Below, piece after piece: positions 5,143 through 12,435 of a stretch of 20,007 bases of DNA. Each line of letters opens with the position of its first letter. Positions within the stretch are counted from its first letter, which is position 1. The position numbers and the translations under genes are program-made. The DNA lies in IMG/VR virus record IMGVR_UViG_3300046532_001017, positions 1-20,007 of that record. The stretch is one strand, 5' to 3'. Under the pieces are notes generated by a model. The model made no database searches, was not told the origin of the DNA, and worked only from the letters and a program-made list of their open reading frames with translations. This DNA comes from a virus.

Positions 5143-6707
5143 ATTTCCGTAGCCTCAACTGTTGCCGCTCCGCCAGAATTGCACCAATCAGAAAAGCTCG
5201 TCGATGCCGATAGGCTACCATATGTAACGGATAGCGTACCAATATCGTTTACTGCTGAGAAGCTTTCGGTGCCATCCAACAAACATATACTAGGGTTTTC
5301 TGATGGTATATATTTGAAATATAGATCATGGCATTTGGTCACGGAATTACCACGGGTAACGGGGTTTCCGTCCGCGTCTAGTACCGTTTCAAATATTCTT
5401 ACTTCCATCTCATAAATAAGATGTAGCCGCCATTCGTCACTCTCAACCGCACCTGTGAGAATAGGGTATTTGTTTAATTGTAAACCCCGCCAACCCCAAT
5501 ACTTATAAATTGTATACCCTGTCGGCTCGTCCTCTACGGTGGTGCTGCAATCGCGCGGCCCGTGGTAATCTGTAAAGACTATCCCCCATGTGCATACGTC
5601 CTTACTGGCGTCTAAGTTATCCGGCGCCGCTTCGCCCAGGTTTGTGCATAGACTGTTCCAAACATCGAAACACTGTAGCGTAAACGTTTCGTTTATAAAA
5701 TCACAATTAACGCAATCGGTCGAATCTGTAAACCCGCTTACAGTTGCGTCGAATTCACCCGTGTAAAATGCACCCGGGAAAATATCGCTGCAATTATCGC
5801 AACATTCGCTCGGAGGTGGTGCCGCTGTGCAACATTCGGGGACGTCTGACGCTAAATGGCATATTGACGTTTTATAAATTTGCTGGTGTTTGTCGTAAAT
5901 CCCATGGCCCGCCACCGTACAACCTGCATCGCCCACCTCTGACTCACTCGCAAACCGCGTGATCCAACCCAATTTACCGCCGTTAATCGGGGTAAATCTA
6001 TAGGCAGCGGTTTCGTGTGAATTTCCGATTAATCCAAGATTCAATTGCACAAGATCTTCGCCCACTGTGCGCCGCTTGACGGTTATTTCTATAAATACAT
6101 CAACCTGATTGGCACCGCCGCCCAGATTAATAGTAGCCGCGCTCGCAAACGGATCAACCAATTGGATCGTACCCGCTACGTTTTCCCATAGCCGTATTAA
6201 AAATATTCTGTCGGGGTTGCCTGGGGATGTAGTAAAATCCGGTTCATATTTTATCTCAAGCGCTAGCCAATTATCGGTGTCTTCATAATCGAAACAAAAC
6301 CATAGCGCGTTGTTTTCGTCGCCGGTGCAGGTTTCGCACTTCATAAAAGACATCAACGTATACCATTGGAATTGGTCCAGTGGATTTATAAGAATAGCGC
6401 GGTTTGCATTTTCGCCGGCGCTCTGGATACCTTTGATATATGTATCGGGTGAATATTTAAGTCCGCTTCTAGTGTCCGTTGTCGCTATACAATCACTTAG
6501 CCCCGAATTGCAAACGTCCCTTTGATATGTCCAATTTTCAACGTCATCAAATACACCAGATAAATTAAACGCCCCGCCCTGTACGGGAAACGCGCCCCCA
6601 GTTGCGTGGTCGTCTGGGAAATTTTCCGCGATAAATTCACAATATCGGGATTCGTAAACCAAGCAGCAATTACAATTGCAACCAGTAGAGAATATTGAGA
6701 TAGGCAT
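5139..6707 (-). CDS. Cysteine-rich putative tail fibre/receptor-binding protein
   Basis: 522 residues with 26 cysteines, about 5 percent. The N-terminus has a tight cluster STGCNCNCCLVY (C10, C12, C14, C15). Residues about 50-285 are beta-rich and aromatic (LWFCFDYEDTDNWLALEIKY at 135-154, IFLIRLWENVAGTIQLV at 168-184), like a concanavalin/LamG-type jelly roll. Residues 292-390 hold C-C and C-x2-C pairs (292/293, 302/303/306, 332/335) around strand-rich segments, suggesting a second small disulfide- or metal-stabilised domain. It is the last of four genes between the tape measure and the lysis-like block, where phages usually encode tail-tip or fibre proteins, so host recognition is a reasonable inference. 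I cannot name a family with confidence. Similar Cys-rich tail genes are, to my recollection, found in Planctomycetota prophages. Confidence 0.6.
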   Translation of the reverse strand: MPISIFSTGCNCNCCLVYESRYCEFIAENFPDDHATGGAFPVQGGAFNLSGVFDDVENWTYQRDVCNSGLSDCIATTDTRSGLKYSPDTYIKGIQSAGENANRAILINPLDQFQWYTLMSFMKCETCTGDENNALWFCFDYEDTDNWLALEIKYEPDFTTSPGNPDRIFLIRLWENVAGTIQLVDPFASAATINLGGGANQVDVFIEITVKRRTVGEDLVQLNLGLIGNSHETAAYRFTPINGGKLGWITRFASESEVGDAGCTVAGHGIYDKHQQIYKTSICHLASDVPECCTAAPPPSECCDNCSDIFPGAFYTGEFDATVSGFTDSTDCVNCDFINETFTLQCFDVWNSLCTNLGEAAPDNLDASKDVCTWGIVFTDYHGPRDCSTTVEDEPTGYTIYKYWGWRGLQLNKYPILTGAVESDEWRLHLIYEMEVRIFETVLDADGNPVTRGNSVTKCHDLYFKYIPSENPSICLLDGTESFSAVNDIGTLSVTYGSLSASTSFSDWCNSGGAATVEATEI

Positions 6708-6710
6708 ATT

Positions 6711-7346
6711 TTAGCATTCTGCAAAATCAATAAACCAGTTTTCCGCTAGTGCGTGTTTTTTCAGCATTACATAACTAGCAACGCCAATGGCTACATTTGC
6801 AATATTATACCCGGTTATTGTTTCGCCGGTATCCGTTAAAACGCCCGCCAATAAATAGTAAACTTTTATTGTGGCGCTACCCGCTGTTGTTCCGCTTCTG
6901 CCTGGTACACCGTTTAGAGCATAACCTATCATTGTTTGTATTTCAGCACTGGGTAACCATAACCCGCTACGGAAATTACGCGAAACCCTGATATAAGAAT
7001 CTACCGTGATTGGTATCAATGATTCATTATGGATTACAATGTTTCGGTTTGTTGGGTCCGCTCCATAGCTGGCAACTTCCGTTGCATCTTTATAACTTGC
7101 TTCGTCGTCTTCCGTGTCGTAATCAACATCAATATTTTGAACATCCGCTTTACCTTTACCCAGCGTAGCCTCTACCCTCGGTGTAATTTCCTCAGTGACC
7201 TTTACAAACGCGTGATCTTCACGGCCGCCAATTAAACCGATATTGGAAACCATCGATTCTAGCCGGCGTACCCTGTTTTTCAGCGTGGCATGATCTAGGC
7301 GCAGTTTTTTGACCGCTTCGGCAGTAAGTAAAAACCCGTTAGGCAT
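6711..7346 (-). CDS. Putative tail-associated structural protein with N-terminal coiled coil
   Basis: 211 residues, overlapping the previous gene by eight bases. The start is a heptad-like helix (EAVKKLRLDHATLKNRVRRL, about 10-29), as in trimeric fibre or whisker proteins. The middle is acidic (YDTEDDEASYKDATE). The C-terminal half (about 98-211) is beta-rich, with IVIHNESLIPITVDSYIRVS and SATIKVYYLLAG, and ends in the hydrophobic/aromatic ENWFIDFAEC. The predicted layout of coiled-coil trimerisation and a beta-rich head fits a tail-tip or fibre component. No family is recognised. Its position between the beta-helix protein and the Cys-rich protein supports a virion role. Confidence 0.55.
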   Translation of the reverse strand: MPNGFLLTAEAVKKLRLDHATLKNRVRRLESMVSNIGLIGGREDHAFVKVTEEITPRVEATLGKGKADVQNIDVDYDTEDDEASYKDATEVASYGADPTNRNIVIHNESLIPITVDSYIRVSRNFRSGLWLPSAEIQTMIGYALNGVPGRSGTTAGSATIKVYYLLAGVLTDTGETITGYNIANVAIGVASYVMLKKHALAENWFIDFAEC

Positions 7347-8154
7347 TATTGCTCGTTATCTCAGTAGGGCCGCCCGTAATGTTTAACGTTCCAATTGTAA
7401 CTAAATCGGGATCATAAACGACGCTGCCACCTGGTTTAAGATTTAACGTTGTAATCGTCCTGGCTAGCCCGCTGCGGTATAGATCCAATTTGCCACCCTC
7501 AACATTGGCCGTTGAAATTGTCCCCGTCCCATTATGTGTATGGGATCCGTTAAACAAACTCAAGGTAGTTACCGCGCCCGCTTCTGCCATCGTTACATTG
7601 CCATTATATATTTTTAACGTTGTCACGCTTGCCTGTGAGTTTAGTTGCCCGCCGTAGACTGTGACATTAGTTAAAGTGCATCCATCGCCCGCAACGATAC
7701 TTCCGCCATTGGCGCTTATCGTTGTTACCGTTGCAGTTTCCCCGGCTTTTGATGCTATGCCAACCCGGCCCGTTATAACGTTAACTTCGTCTATGGCGGA
7801 GCCCTTTAAATATAAGCCGCTCTTGCCCGTAGGCGCTGCCGCCGTCCCATCTACCCGAATATCTATGGCCGAAGTTGAAACGTCTATATAGGATTCCCCG
7901 GACCCTTTAAAATCAACATCAGTACACACTATTTGCAAATAGGCTATTTTAGTTCCTATCTTGCCCGTGTAGCCTGATTCAACGATTAATTTACCGTAGG
8001 CGACTACGCCTAGATCTAATCCCGCAGTCAAATCAACATTGTAATCCGCTACGAAAAATATATTATCAGAGGCAACCGGTGCCGATCCGCTCAACCAATT
8101 ACCCGCCACGCTCCAATCACCAGAAGTTGCCCCGGTAAAAATCTTATCAGCCAT
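7339..8154 (-). CDS. Beta-helix-like tail spike or tip protein
   Basis: 271 residues. The start, TSGDWSVAGNWLSGSAPVAS (10-29), resembles the W-x4-NW-x-G-x2-P motif that opens many repetitive beta-solenoid surface proteins. From about residue 140 to 263 the sequence repeats every 17-20 residues with the pattern VTTLxIYNGxV: VTTISANGGSI, LTNVTVYGGQL, VTTLKIYNGNV, VTTLSLFNGSH, ISTANVEGGKL, ITTLNLKPGGS, IGTLNITGGPT. This is the look of a right-handed parallel beta-helix. Such proteins serve as phage tail spikes or adhesins that bind or cleave glycans. No catalytic residues can be picked out. It overlaps its neighbours by eight bases on each side, part of the tail operon. Confidence 0.6.
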   Translation of the reverse strand: MADKIFTGATSGDWSVAGNWLSGSAPVASDNIFFVADYNVDLTAGLDLGVVAYGKLIVESGYTGKIGTKIAYLQIVCTDVDFKGSGESYIDVSTSAIDIRVDGTAAAPTGKSGLYLKGSAIDEVNVITGRVGIASKAGETATVTTISANGGSIVAGDGCTLTNVTVYGGQLNSQASVTTLKIYNGNVTMAEAGAVTTLSLFNGSHTHNGTGTISTANVEGGKLDLYRSGLARTITTLNLKPGGSVVYDPDLVTIGTLNITGGPTEITSNNA

Positions 8155-9280
8155 TGTTCGTAAACTCCATTTTTAAACCGTGAAAATTTGAAATACCGGC
8201 GGCCCTAAAATCAATTTCAGGATATACCGCATAACGTAAATAAGTAGCCGCGTGCGTTTCTAGGTCTAGCAGTTTGCCCTGGCCATCTAATAAAACCGGC
8301 TCAGATATTTGATTCCCGGTTACGTCTAGAATGTTATTTTTTGACGGCGCGCCCTCCGATACCGTTTCATTAGAATTGACGCAATAACCCCTATCCAATA
8401 TATCCAAACGCCAGCCAAATAGTAAATCTGCGAGATATTCTATTTCTATCCGCCAGTACGCTACGCCGTTTTTGAATCGTCTTTGTGTATTGAATCCCAT
8501 AAAACGCAATGTATACGGCGGGAAGTCCTCGGTAAAACCGAAATGCCAACCCCTGAATTCGCCAACGTCTAAATTTACCCGTTGGCCATTAACAGAATTT
8601 ACCAATTCCCCTAATCGCCCTGGGTATTGGTCGCAATTCATGCCCGCAGTGATTCGGATTTGATTGTATGCGATTTCTGGCGGTGGATCGAATGGGGTAT
8701 AGACTGAGTTTGTAATCGGTACGCCGTTGACAATTCTGCCTAGGTTGTCGCCGTTTGCCTGCTCTACGCCGGTGCTTCCTGGCCGGAATCCTTCGGTACT
8801 GAAATAACCATCATCATTTACGTCAATGTTTCCGATAGGCAAATCTATTTGCCCAATGTACGCGCCGCGCTCTGCTGCCCTGGTTGCATTTACTACCGTT
8901 ACGCTAACGTCTATAACTTCCCGCAATGGGTTATCTGTCGGGTTTAAATCCTCATCTAATCCGCCAATCGGCCCCCCGTTTTCCTCCCCCGCTGGTTCAT
9001 TAGGGCCAAACGTTACCGATACATGCCAGAACTTGTCATCAATGGGCGTGGGCGATTTGCTTTTAACAAACGCAAATGGGTCAGAATCGTTGCCAACTGC
9101 GTAGGTTTCAAACTGTCGCGGTATCCTGGATGTACCATCGTCCGCATCCATAACTATTAAAGCGCCGTCGTTTTTGTCGTCCACTTCCACCAGATAGACA
9201 ACAGTAAACGTCGTTTTTGTTCCGATGTCCTCGGTCGCACTCCACCCGTTATGTAATATGTTTACGCTTACTACCGCCAT
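8147..9280 (-). CDS. Putative tail-tip/baseplate structural protein
   Basis: 377 residues; the ATG shares one base with the stop of the tape-measure gene (TAATG). In siphoviruses the gene after the tape measure is normally the distal tail protein, but its usual sequence signature is not seen here. The sequence is beta-rich, with an acidic loop DDKNDGALIVMDADDGT at 34-50. The second half has the flow RITAGMNCDQYPGRLGELVN, then RGWHFGFTEDFPPYTLRF, then an aromatic segment AYWRIEIEYLADLLFGWRLD, and ends LRYAVYPEIDFRAAGI. The region after about residue 205 could form the structural core that caps the tail. Function is inferred from position; I do not recognise the family. Confidence 0.55.
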   Translation of the reverse strand: MAVVSVNILHNGWSATEDIGTKTTFTVVYLVEVDDKNDGALIVMDADDGTSRIPRQFETYAVGNDSDPFAFVKSKSPTPIDDKFWHVSVTFGPNEPAGEENGGPIGGLDEDLNPTDNPLREVIDVSVTVVNATRAAERGAYIGQIDLPIGNIDVNDDGYFSTEGFRPGSTGVEQANGDNLGRIVNGVPITNSVYTPFDPPPEIAYNQIRITAGMNCDQYPGRLGELVNSVNGQRVNLDVGEFRGWHFGFTEDFPPYTLRFMGFNTQRRFKNGVAYWRIEIEYLADLLFGWRLDILDRGYCVNSNETVSEGAPSKNNILDVTGNQISEPVLLDGQGKLLDLETHAATYLRYAVYPEIDFRAAGISNFHGLKMEFTNNG

Positions 9281-10728
9281 TAGATCCCCGCTGCCGCTAG
9301 TGGTTGTTTTGTGTTGTTTTTAATTTCTAATAAATGCCGGTTTGCTAGATCAGCCGCTTTTAGCTGGGCCTTTTGGAATTGCTCAAGCACATTGGCCGCC
9401 CGTTGTCTTGCAGAGAATTCCGCCGCGGATCCTCTGACCGCTACGCTAATCGGCTTGCTTGCCGTTTTCCCTAGCTCGGCGTTTAGTTCTTTCACCGCGT
9501 CCGTTTCTGTTTTTATTGCTTCGGTGTTTAGGTTGGCAACATCTGCAACCGCTGTTGCACCGGCGGCAGAGAATTTTAATTTTTGATTCCCCTCAATCAG
9601 CTCGTTAACCTCGTCTTCCGCTTCTTTGATAGAATCACCTAATGCGTCAAATGCTATCATGGTGGCGCCCCCTGCGGCCGCCATTACACCTAAAGCAATT
9701 GCAACGCCCGCAAAATTCATTCCGGCCGCATGTGCGGAAAGTTCCGCCGCCGTTAGTACTCCCAGCGATACAACCAGCGCCCGTATTCCGGCCATCACTT
9801 TTGGAATTATCGTAATCATATAACCCAGCGTTTTAACCATAACGCCAATAGTCAAAATTTGTTTTATTGTGGCCTTATCTAAATTCCCTAGCCATTTCAC
9901 TAGGGTTAGACCGAGCCTTAAAAGTTTGTCAATAACTGGTATTAACAAATCGCCAAATGTAAGCGCCAACTCCACTACGTTATCTTTTAATGTACTCCAT
10001 CGCCCCGCCAATGTTTTAGATTGTTCTGACATTAATTTACCAAACTTACCACCCGCGCCCGCCATATTATCCATGGCCGCAATCATATCATTAAATGAAA
10101 CTTGACCTTTTGACACCATATCCCTAATGGCAGAATCAACCACCCCGAAATGCTCCGCTAGTGCTGTAATAACCGGTATACCCCGCTCGGCTAATTGGTT
10201 TAATGTTTCACCCATTAGCTTGCCCTGGCTTTTGATCTTGCCGAATATCTGCGCCAACTCTGATACATTTGCGCCGCTCATTGCGGCTAGGTTACCGATA
10301 ATAAATAGACTATCCATAACCTTGTCTTCAGCAAATCCAAACGCTAATAATTGTTTAGTAGCTTTCACCAAATCTTTTAATTGAAACGGCGTTGTCTTGG
10401 CGAATTCCCGCAATTTACCCATTAGCGCATTAGCTTTTTCTAAACTACCCAGGAACGCTTTGATTGTTATTATGTCCTGCTGCATTTGTGCCGCTGCGCT
10501 AATAGCCATTTTAGCAAATCCAATAGCCGCAACGGCCGCGGCTATTTTTGCCGCCCTTACGATTACGGAATCACCAAACCGTTTAAACGCTGCTGATGCT
10601 TTCATCCCGGCCGATTGAACATCACTACCCATGCGTTTAACTGAAGCGCTGGCCCGCTTAACGCCAGATTCAAAGGGCGCGGTTTTGGCAACAAACGTTG
10701 TCGCTATGGATCCAATGGAAAGGGCCAT
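9280..10728 (-). CDS. Tape measure protein
   Basis: 482 residues; the ATG follows the TAG of gpT with no gap, and GGAG lies about eleven bases upstream. The segment LREFAKTTPFQLKDLVKATK followed by QLLAFGF (about 105-131) is the signature of the tape_meas_nterm family. Basic, alanine-rich helices precede it, and hydrophobic helices lie at about 58-79 and 285-360, ending in an alanine/lysine-rich C-terminus. The protein sits inside the tail tube, sets tail length and helps DNA passage. At roughly 0.15 nm per residue, 482 residues predict a tail of about 70 nm, on the short side for siphoviruses. The gene order (chaperones, tape measure, tip) is standard. No muramidase or lytic transglycosylase domain is seen in it. 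Confidence 0.93.
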   Translation of the reverse strand: MALSIGSIATTFVAKTAPFESGVKRASASVKRMGSDVQSAGMKASAAFKRFGDSVIVRAAKIAAAVAAIGFAKMAISAAAQMQQDIITIKAFLGSLEKANALMGKLREFAKTTPFQLKDLVKATKQLLAFGFAEDKVMDSLFIIGNLAAMSGANVSELAQIFGKIKSQGKLMGETLNQLAERGIPVITALAEHFGVVDSAIRDMVSKGQVSFNDMIAAMDNMAGAGGKFGKLMSEQSKTLAGRWSTLKDNVVELALTFGDLLIPVIDKLLRLGLTLVKWLGNLDKATIKQILTIGVMVKTLGYMITIIPKVMAGIRALVVSLGVLTAAELSAHAAGMNFAGVAIALGVMAAAGGATMIAFDALGDSIKEAEDEVNELIEGNQKLKFSAAGATAVADVANLNTEAIKTETDAVKELNAELGKTASKPISVAVRGSAAEFSARQRAANVLEQFQKAQLKAADLANRHLLEIKNNTKQPLAAAGI

Positions 10729-11034
10729 CTATTTTTTTACTCCATACATAGCAGCCATTTGGGCTTCGTCATCAACTGCTGCGGTTTGTTTCTTCTCGGT
10801 GAAATCTGGTACAAAATGATCCAATTCAATGGAATCTTTTGCAGCAAGATTTAAAACAATACTACATAGATAACTAGTCTGTAGCCATTCTTCCCCGAAT
10901 GGCTCCAGCCTATAAAATGCAATCCATTCATCTAACAATTCTGCCGGCATTTCCTCGAGCATGCCGGGAACATCCCAAACGCCCAGTTTAGCGGCTAGCT
11001 TGAAACTGAAATGGCGTCGTGGATGTCGTTTGAA
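10729..11034 (-). CDS. Tail assembly chaperone T part (GT product), made after a -1 shift
   Basis: The reading frame from 11034 to the TAG at 10729 encodes FKRHPRRHFSFKLAAKLGVW, then DEWIAFYRLEPFGEEWLQ. FYRLEPFG and the EW before it are the hallmark of phage minor tail protein T. The first in-frame ATG is at 10962, but that would cut off the conserved RRHFSFKLAAKLG part, and no ATG, GTG or TTG lies upstream in the frame, so independent initiation is unlikely. A canonical slippery heptamer A AAA AAT lies exactly before it at 11040-11034. GT joins the G chaperone and recruits tail-tube protein onto the tape measure; G and GT are absent from finished virions. The GT identity is clear; how ribosomes reach the slip frame from gpG is the puzzle described at the recoding region. 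Confidence 0.8.
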   Translation of the reverse strand, partial: FKRHPRRHFSFKLAAKLGVWDVPGMLEEMPAELLDEWIAFYRLEPFGEEWLQTSYLCSIVLNLAAKDSIELDHFVPDFTEKKQTAAVDDEAQMAAMYGVKK

Positions 11035-11078
11035 TTTTTTTCTAGTTCGTCGACGGCCTCCGAATTAGTTTGCAACTA
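10995..11078 (-). other. G/GT recoding region: slippery site plus a frame break
   Basis: After gpG stops at TAA (11065-11067), the +1 frame reads NSEAVDELEKNSNDIHDAIS and stops at TAG (10995-10997). Its EAVDELEKN is what the C-terminus of gpG normally looks like. Within it GAA AAA AAT gives a slippery heptamer A AAA AAT (11040-11034); a -1 slip there enters the gpT frame. The +1 frame is closed upstream by TAG at 11076-11078, so the switch from the gpG frame must happen in the 11 bases 11065-11075 (TTGCAAACTAA on the coding strand). Removing one A from the AAA run there would give a continuous GAIVATNSEAVDELEKN. None of the codons in the interval offers an obvious cognate +1 slip. Confidence 0.8.
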
Positions 11079-11352
11079 TCGCACCGTCCATTTCCCCTAA
11101 TAAATCCATGTCAGAACCACTCAAAAGCGGTTGCCCGTCATCGTCTACTAACATAGTGATCAATAACCGCCGGCGGGCGCTCATGTATACCTCGCCGGTT
11201 TTCTTATTGATTACCGCCTTTTCGAAACGGCTTTTTTCCGCTTCGCTTAACGATTGCAATCGAAATTCCATACCATCTATTGAAACGGTATTAAAACGCC
11301 GTTTACACCGCGCTAATAAATCAGTCCTCGAAATCAGGTTGGTCTTGCTCAT
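11065..11352 (-). CDS. Tail assembly chaperone G (apparently interrupted at its C-terminus)
   Basis: 95 residues as read, from the ATG at 11352 with GAGG just upstream. The sequence ISRTDLLARCKRRFNTVSID and RLQSLSEAEKSRFEKAVIN, followed by RRLLITMLVDDDGQPLLSGS, fits the small phage tail-assembly chaperone family. The position between tube protein and tape measure, just ahead of gpT, confirms it. As read it ends abruptly in GEMDGAIVAN at TAA 11065. The usual acidic C-terminal tail appears in the next frame (NSEAVDELEKN...), so the complete protein would be about 24 residues longer and end at 10995. This is either a one-base mutation or sequence error, or an unusual recoding event. The start overlaps the preceding gene by 32 bases. 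Confidence 0.82.
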   Translation of the reverse strand: MSKTNLISRTDLLARCKRRFNTVSIDGMEFRLQSLSEAEKSRFEKAVINKKTGEVYMSARRRLLITMLVDDDGQPLLSGSDMDLLGEMDGAIVAN

Positions 11353-11593
11353 CTTCCTCTATCTCCTCTGGTTCTTGTGCTGGTGGCGGTTCATTAACTG
11401 AACCAACGGCGCCACCGATAAATTTTTCTACTTCCACTTTTACAAGCAATCGCACCGCTTGCGGTTGCCTACCGATAAAACAAATTGGCGAACCCTCTGA
11501 AACTCCACAATAGCCGGCGCCTATGCCATCTATACGGATTAACTTAACGTCGTCAATCTGGCCGTTTGGGTGATCCTCAATAACTATTTTCAT
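11321..11593 (-). CDS. Small acidic-tailed protein between tail tube and chaperone
   Basis: 90 residues from the ATG at 11593, which shares one base with the stop of the tube gene (TAATG). A start at 11629 would add residues coded inside the tube gene and is unlikely. The first 60 residues are beta-rich (MKIVIEDHPNGQIDDVKLIR, then GYCGVSEGSPICFIG). The tail is strikingly acidic and proline-rich (PPPAQEPEEIEEDEQ). Small proteins at this position in siphoviruses are often unassigned tail-assembly factors. An acidic tail could contact the basic tape measure or tube subunits, but that is a guess. Confidence 0.6.
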   Translation of the reverse strand: MKIVIEDHPNGQIDDVKLIRIDGIGAGYCGVSEGSPICFIGRQPQAVRLLVKVEVEKFIGGAVGSVNEPPPAQEPEEIEEDEQDQPDFED

Positions 11594-12000
11594 TATGAAC
11601 CTGCCGTATAGGTTGGTTGGCCGCCCCATTTAACGGTATATTCGCCGCTCATGATTTCACCGTTCAACAAATCCGGCCCAGTAGACCCAGTTAAAAACCC
11701 GGATCCGCTCAACGTTGCCGCGGTAGTTTCGCCGGATTTCATAGGATAGGTTACCGTGACGGTTTCCGCTGCGGCTGTGATCGGTGGGAAAGTTGACGCG
11801 CTCTGATCCCATTGAAACTCGCAACTAAATTCCCCGCCATCTACCAAATCGGCCGGTTGAAATGACATGTAATCAGCGGTTCCCAGGTGCGAAACGTCTA
11901 ACGATTCGCGCCCCATACCAGTTCCGCCAATGCGACTATATGAAGCGGTAAAACCGCTTGTACCAAAAACTATTGTGGCGCTGTTTCCAGTTTGTGCCAT
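11593..12000 (-). CDS. Major tail tube protein
   Basis: 135 residues from the ATG at 12000, with AAGGAG eight bases before it, one of the best Shine-Dalgarno sequences in the window and suited to an abundant protein. The pattern GTGMGRESLDVSHLGTADYM (27-46), then LVDGGEFSCEFQWDQ, is typical of lambda-like/HK97-like tube proteins, which have a beta-sandwich core and polymerise into hexameric rings. The C-terminus GEIMSGEYTVKWGGQPTY also fits, because family members end in a G-x-YTVK-like strand. It sits between DUF3168 and the chaperone, as expected. No added Ig-like domain is present. Confidence 0.85.
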   Translation of the reverse strand: MAQTGNSATIVFGTSGFTASYSRIGGTGMGRESLDVSHLGTADYMSFQPADLVDGGEFSCEFQWDQSASTFPPITAAAETVTVTYPMKSGETTAATLSGSGFLTGSTGPDLLNGEIMSGEYTVKWGGQPTYTAGS

Positions 12001-12012
12001 TTTCTCAACTCC

Positions 12013-12435
12013 TTAAAAACTTGGTATTGATTCACTCAATACGATTTCAAAACTTAAACTAGTAACATATAAACCGCCGTCGGATCCATCCGCTGGCACT
12101 AAATAACCGCTAGCCCTGCCGCTTAGCTGGCTACTTTGTATTGTTTCGCTGCCGGCGCTGCCCTCGTATCCTTGCAACGCTGCCCGCACTTTTTCCCCCA
12201 GGTTTTCCGCGGCCAACCTGGTTTCGCTGTAACATGCCACCGTAATTTGGCTTGTCACTATTCCACCGCCGCCCGTTATTGTGTGTTCGTGGTCACTGTT
12301 TGTCTCATCTATTACAATCGCCGGGAAAGTTTCGTTCTGTATTAATGCATCCGGCCGTATGCGACTAGATACAATACCCGTTACGGCTGTAACCGTTAAT
12401 AAATACGTTCTGATTCCTGTACCGATTCCCGCCAT
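12013..12435 (-). CDS. Tail completion/terminator protein, DUF3168 family
   Basis: 140 residues; the ATG shares a base with the stop of the gp10-like gene (TAATG). The order helix, SSRIRPDALIQNETFPAIVI (23-42), then QITVACYSETRLAAENLGEK (63-82), then a C-terminal strand GLYVTSLSFEIVLSES, matches DUF3168. The proteins form a ring at the head-proximal end of the tail tube and stop its growth. Position between the gp10-like gene and the tube gene agrees. Nothing is unusual in length. Confidence 0.85.
   Translation of the reverse strand: MAGIGTGIRTYLLTVTAVTGIVSSRIRPDALIQNETFPAIVIDETNSDHEHTITGGGGIVTSQITVACYSETRLAAENLGEKVRAALQGYEGSAGSETIQSSQLSGRASGYLVPADGSDGGLYVTSLSFEIVLSESIPSF

Noticed and set aside
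6497-6730. 77-codon minus-strand ORF across the Cys-rich gene start
   Set aside because: It overlaps two better-supported genes in another frame and has no ribosome-binding site.
10729-10962. gpT starting at the ATG at 10962
   Set aside because: The conserved RRHFSFKLAAKLG segment lies upstream of this ATG in the same frame, and the slippery heptamer offers a better explanation.
11035-11067. Simple readthrough of the gpG TAA into gpT
   Set aside because: The in-frame stretch FGGRRRTRKK is a poor match for a chaperone tail, while the +1 frame gives the expected acidic EAVDELEKN. Readthrough cannot be fully excluded.
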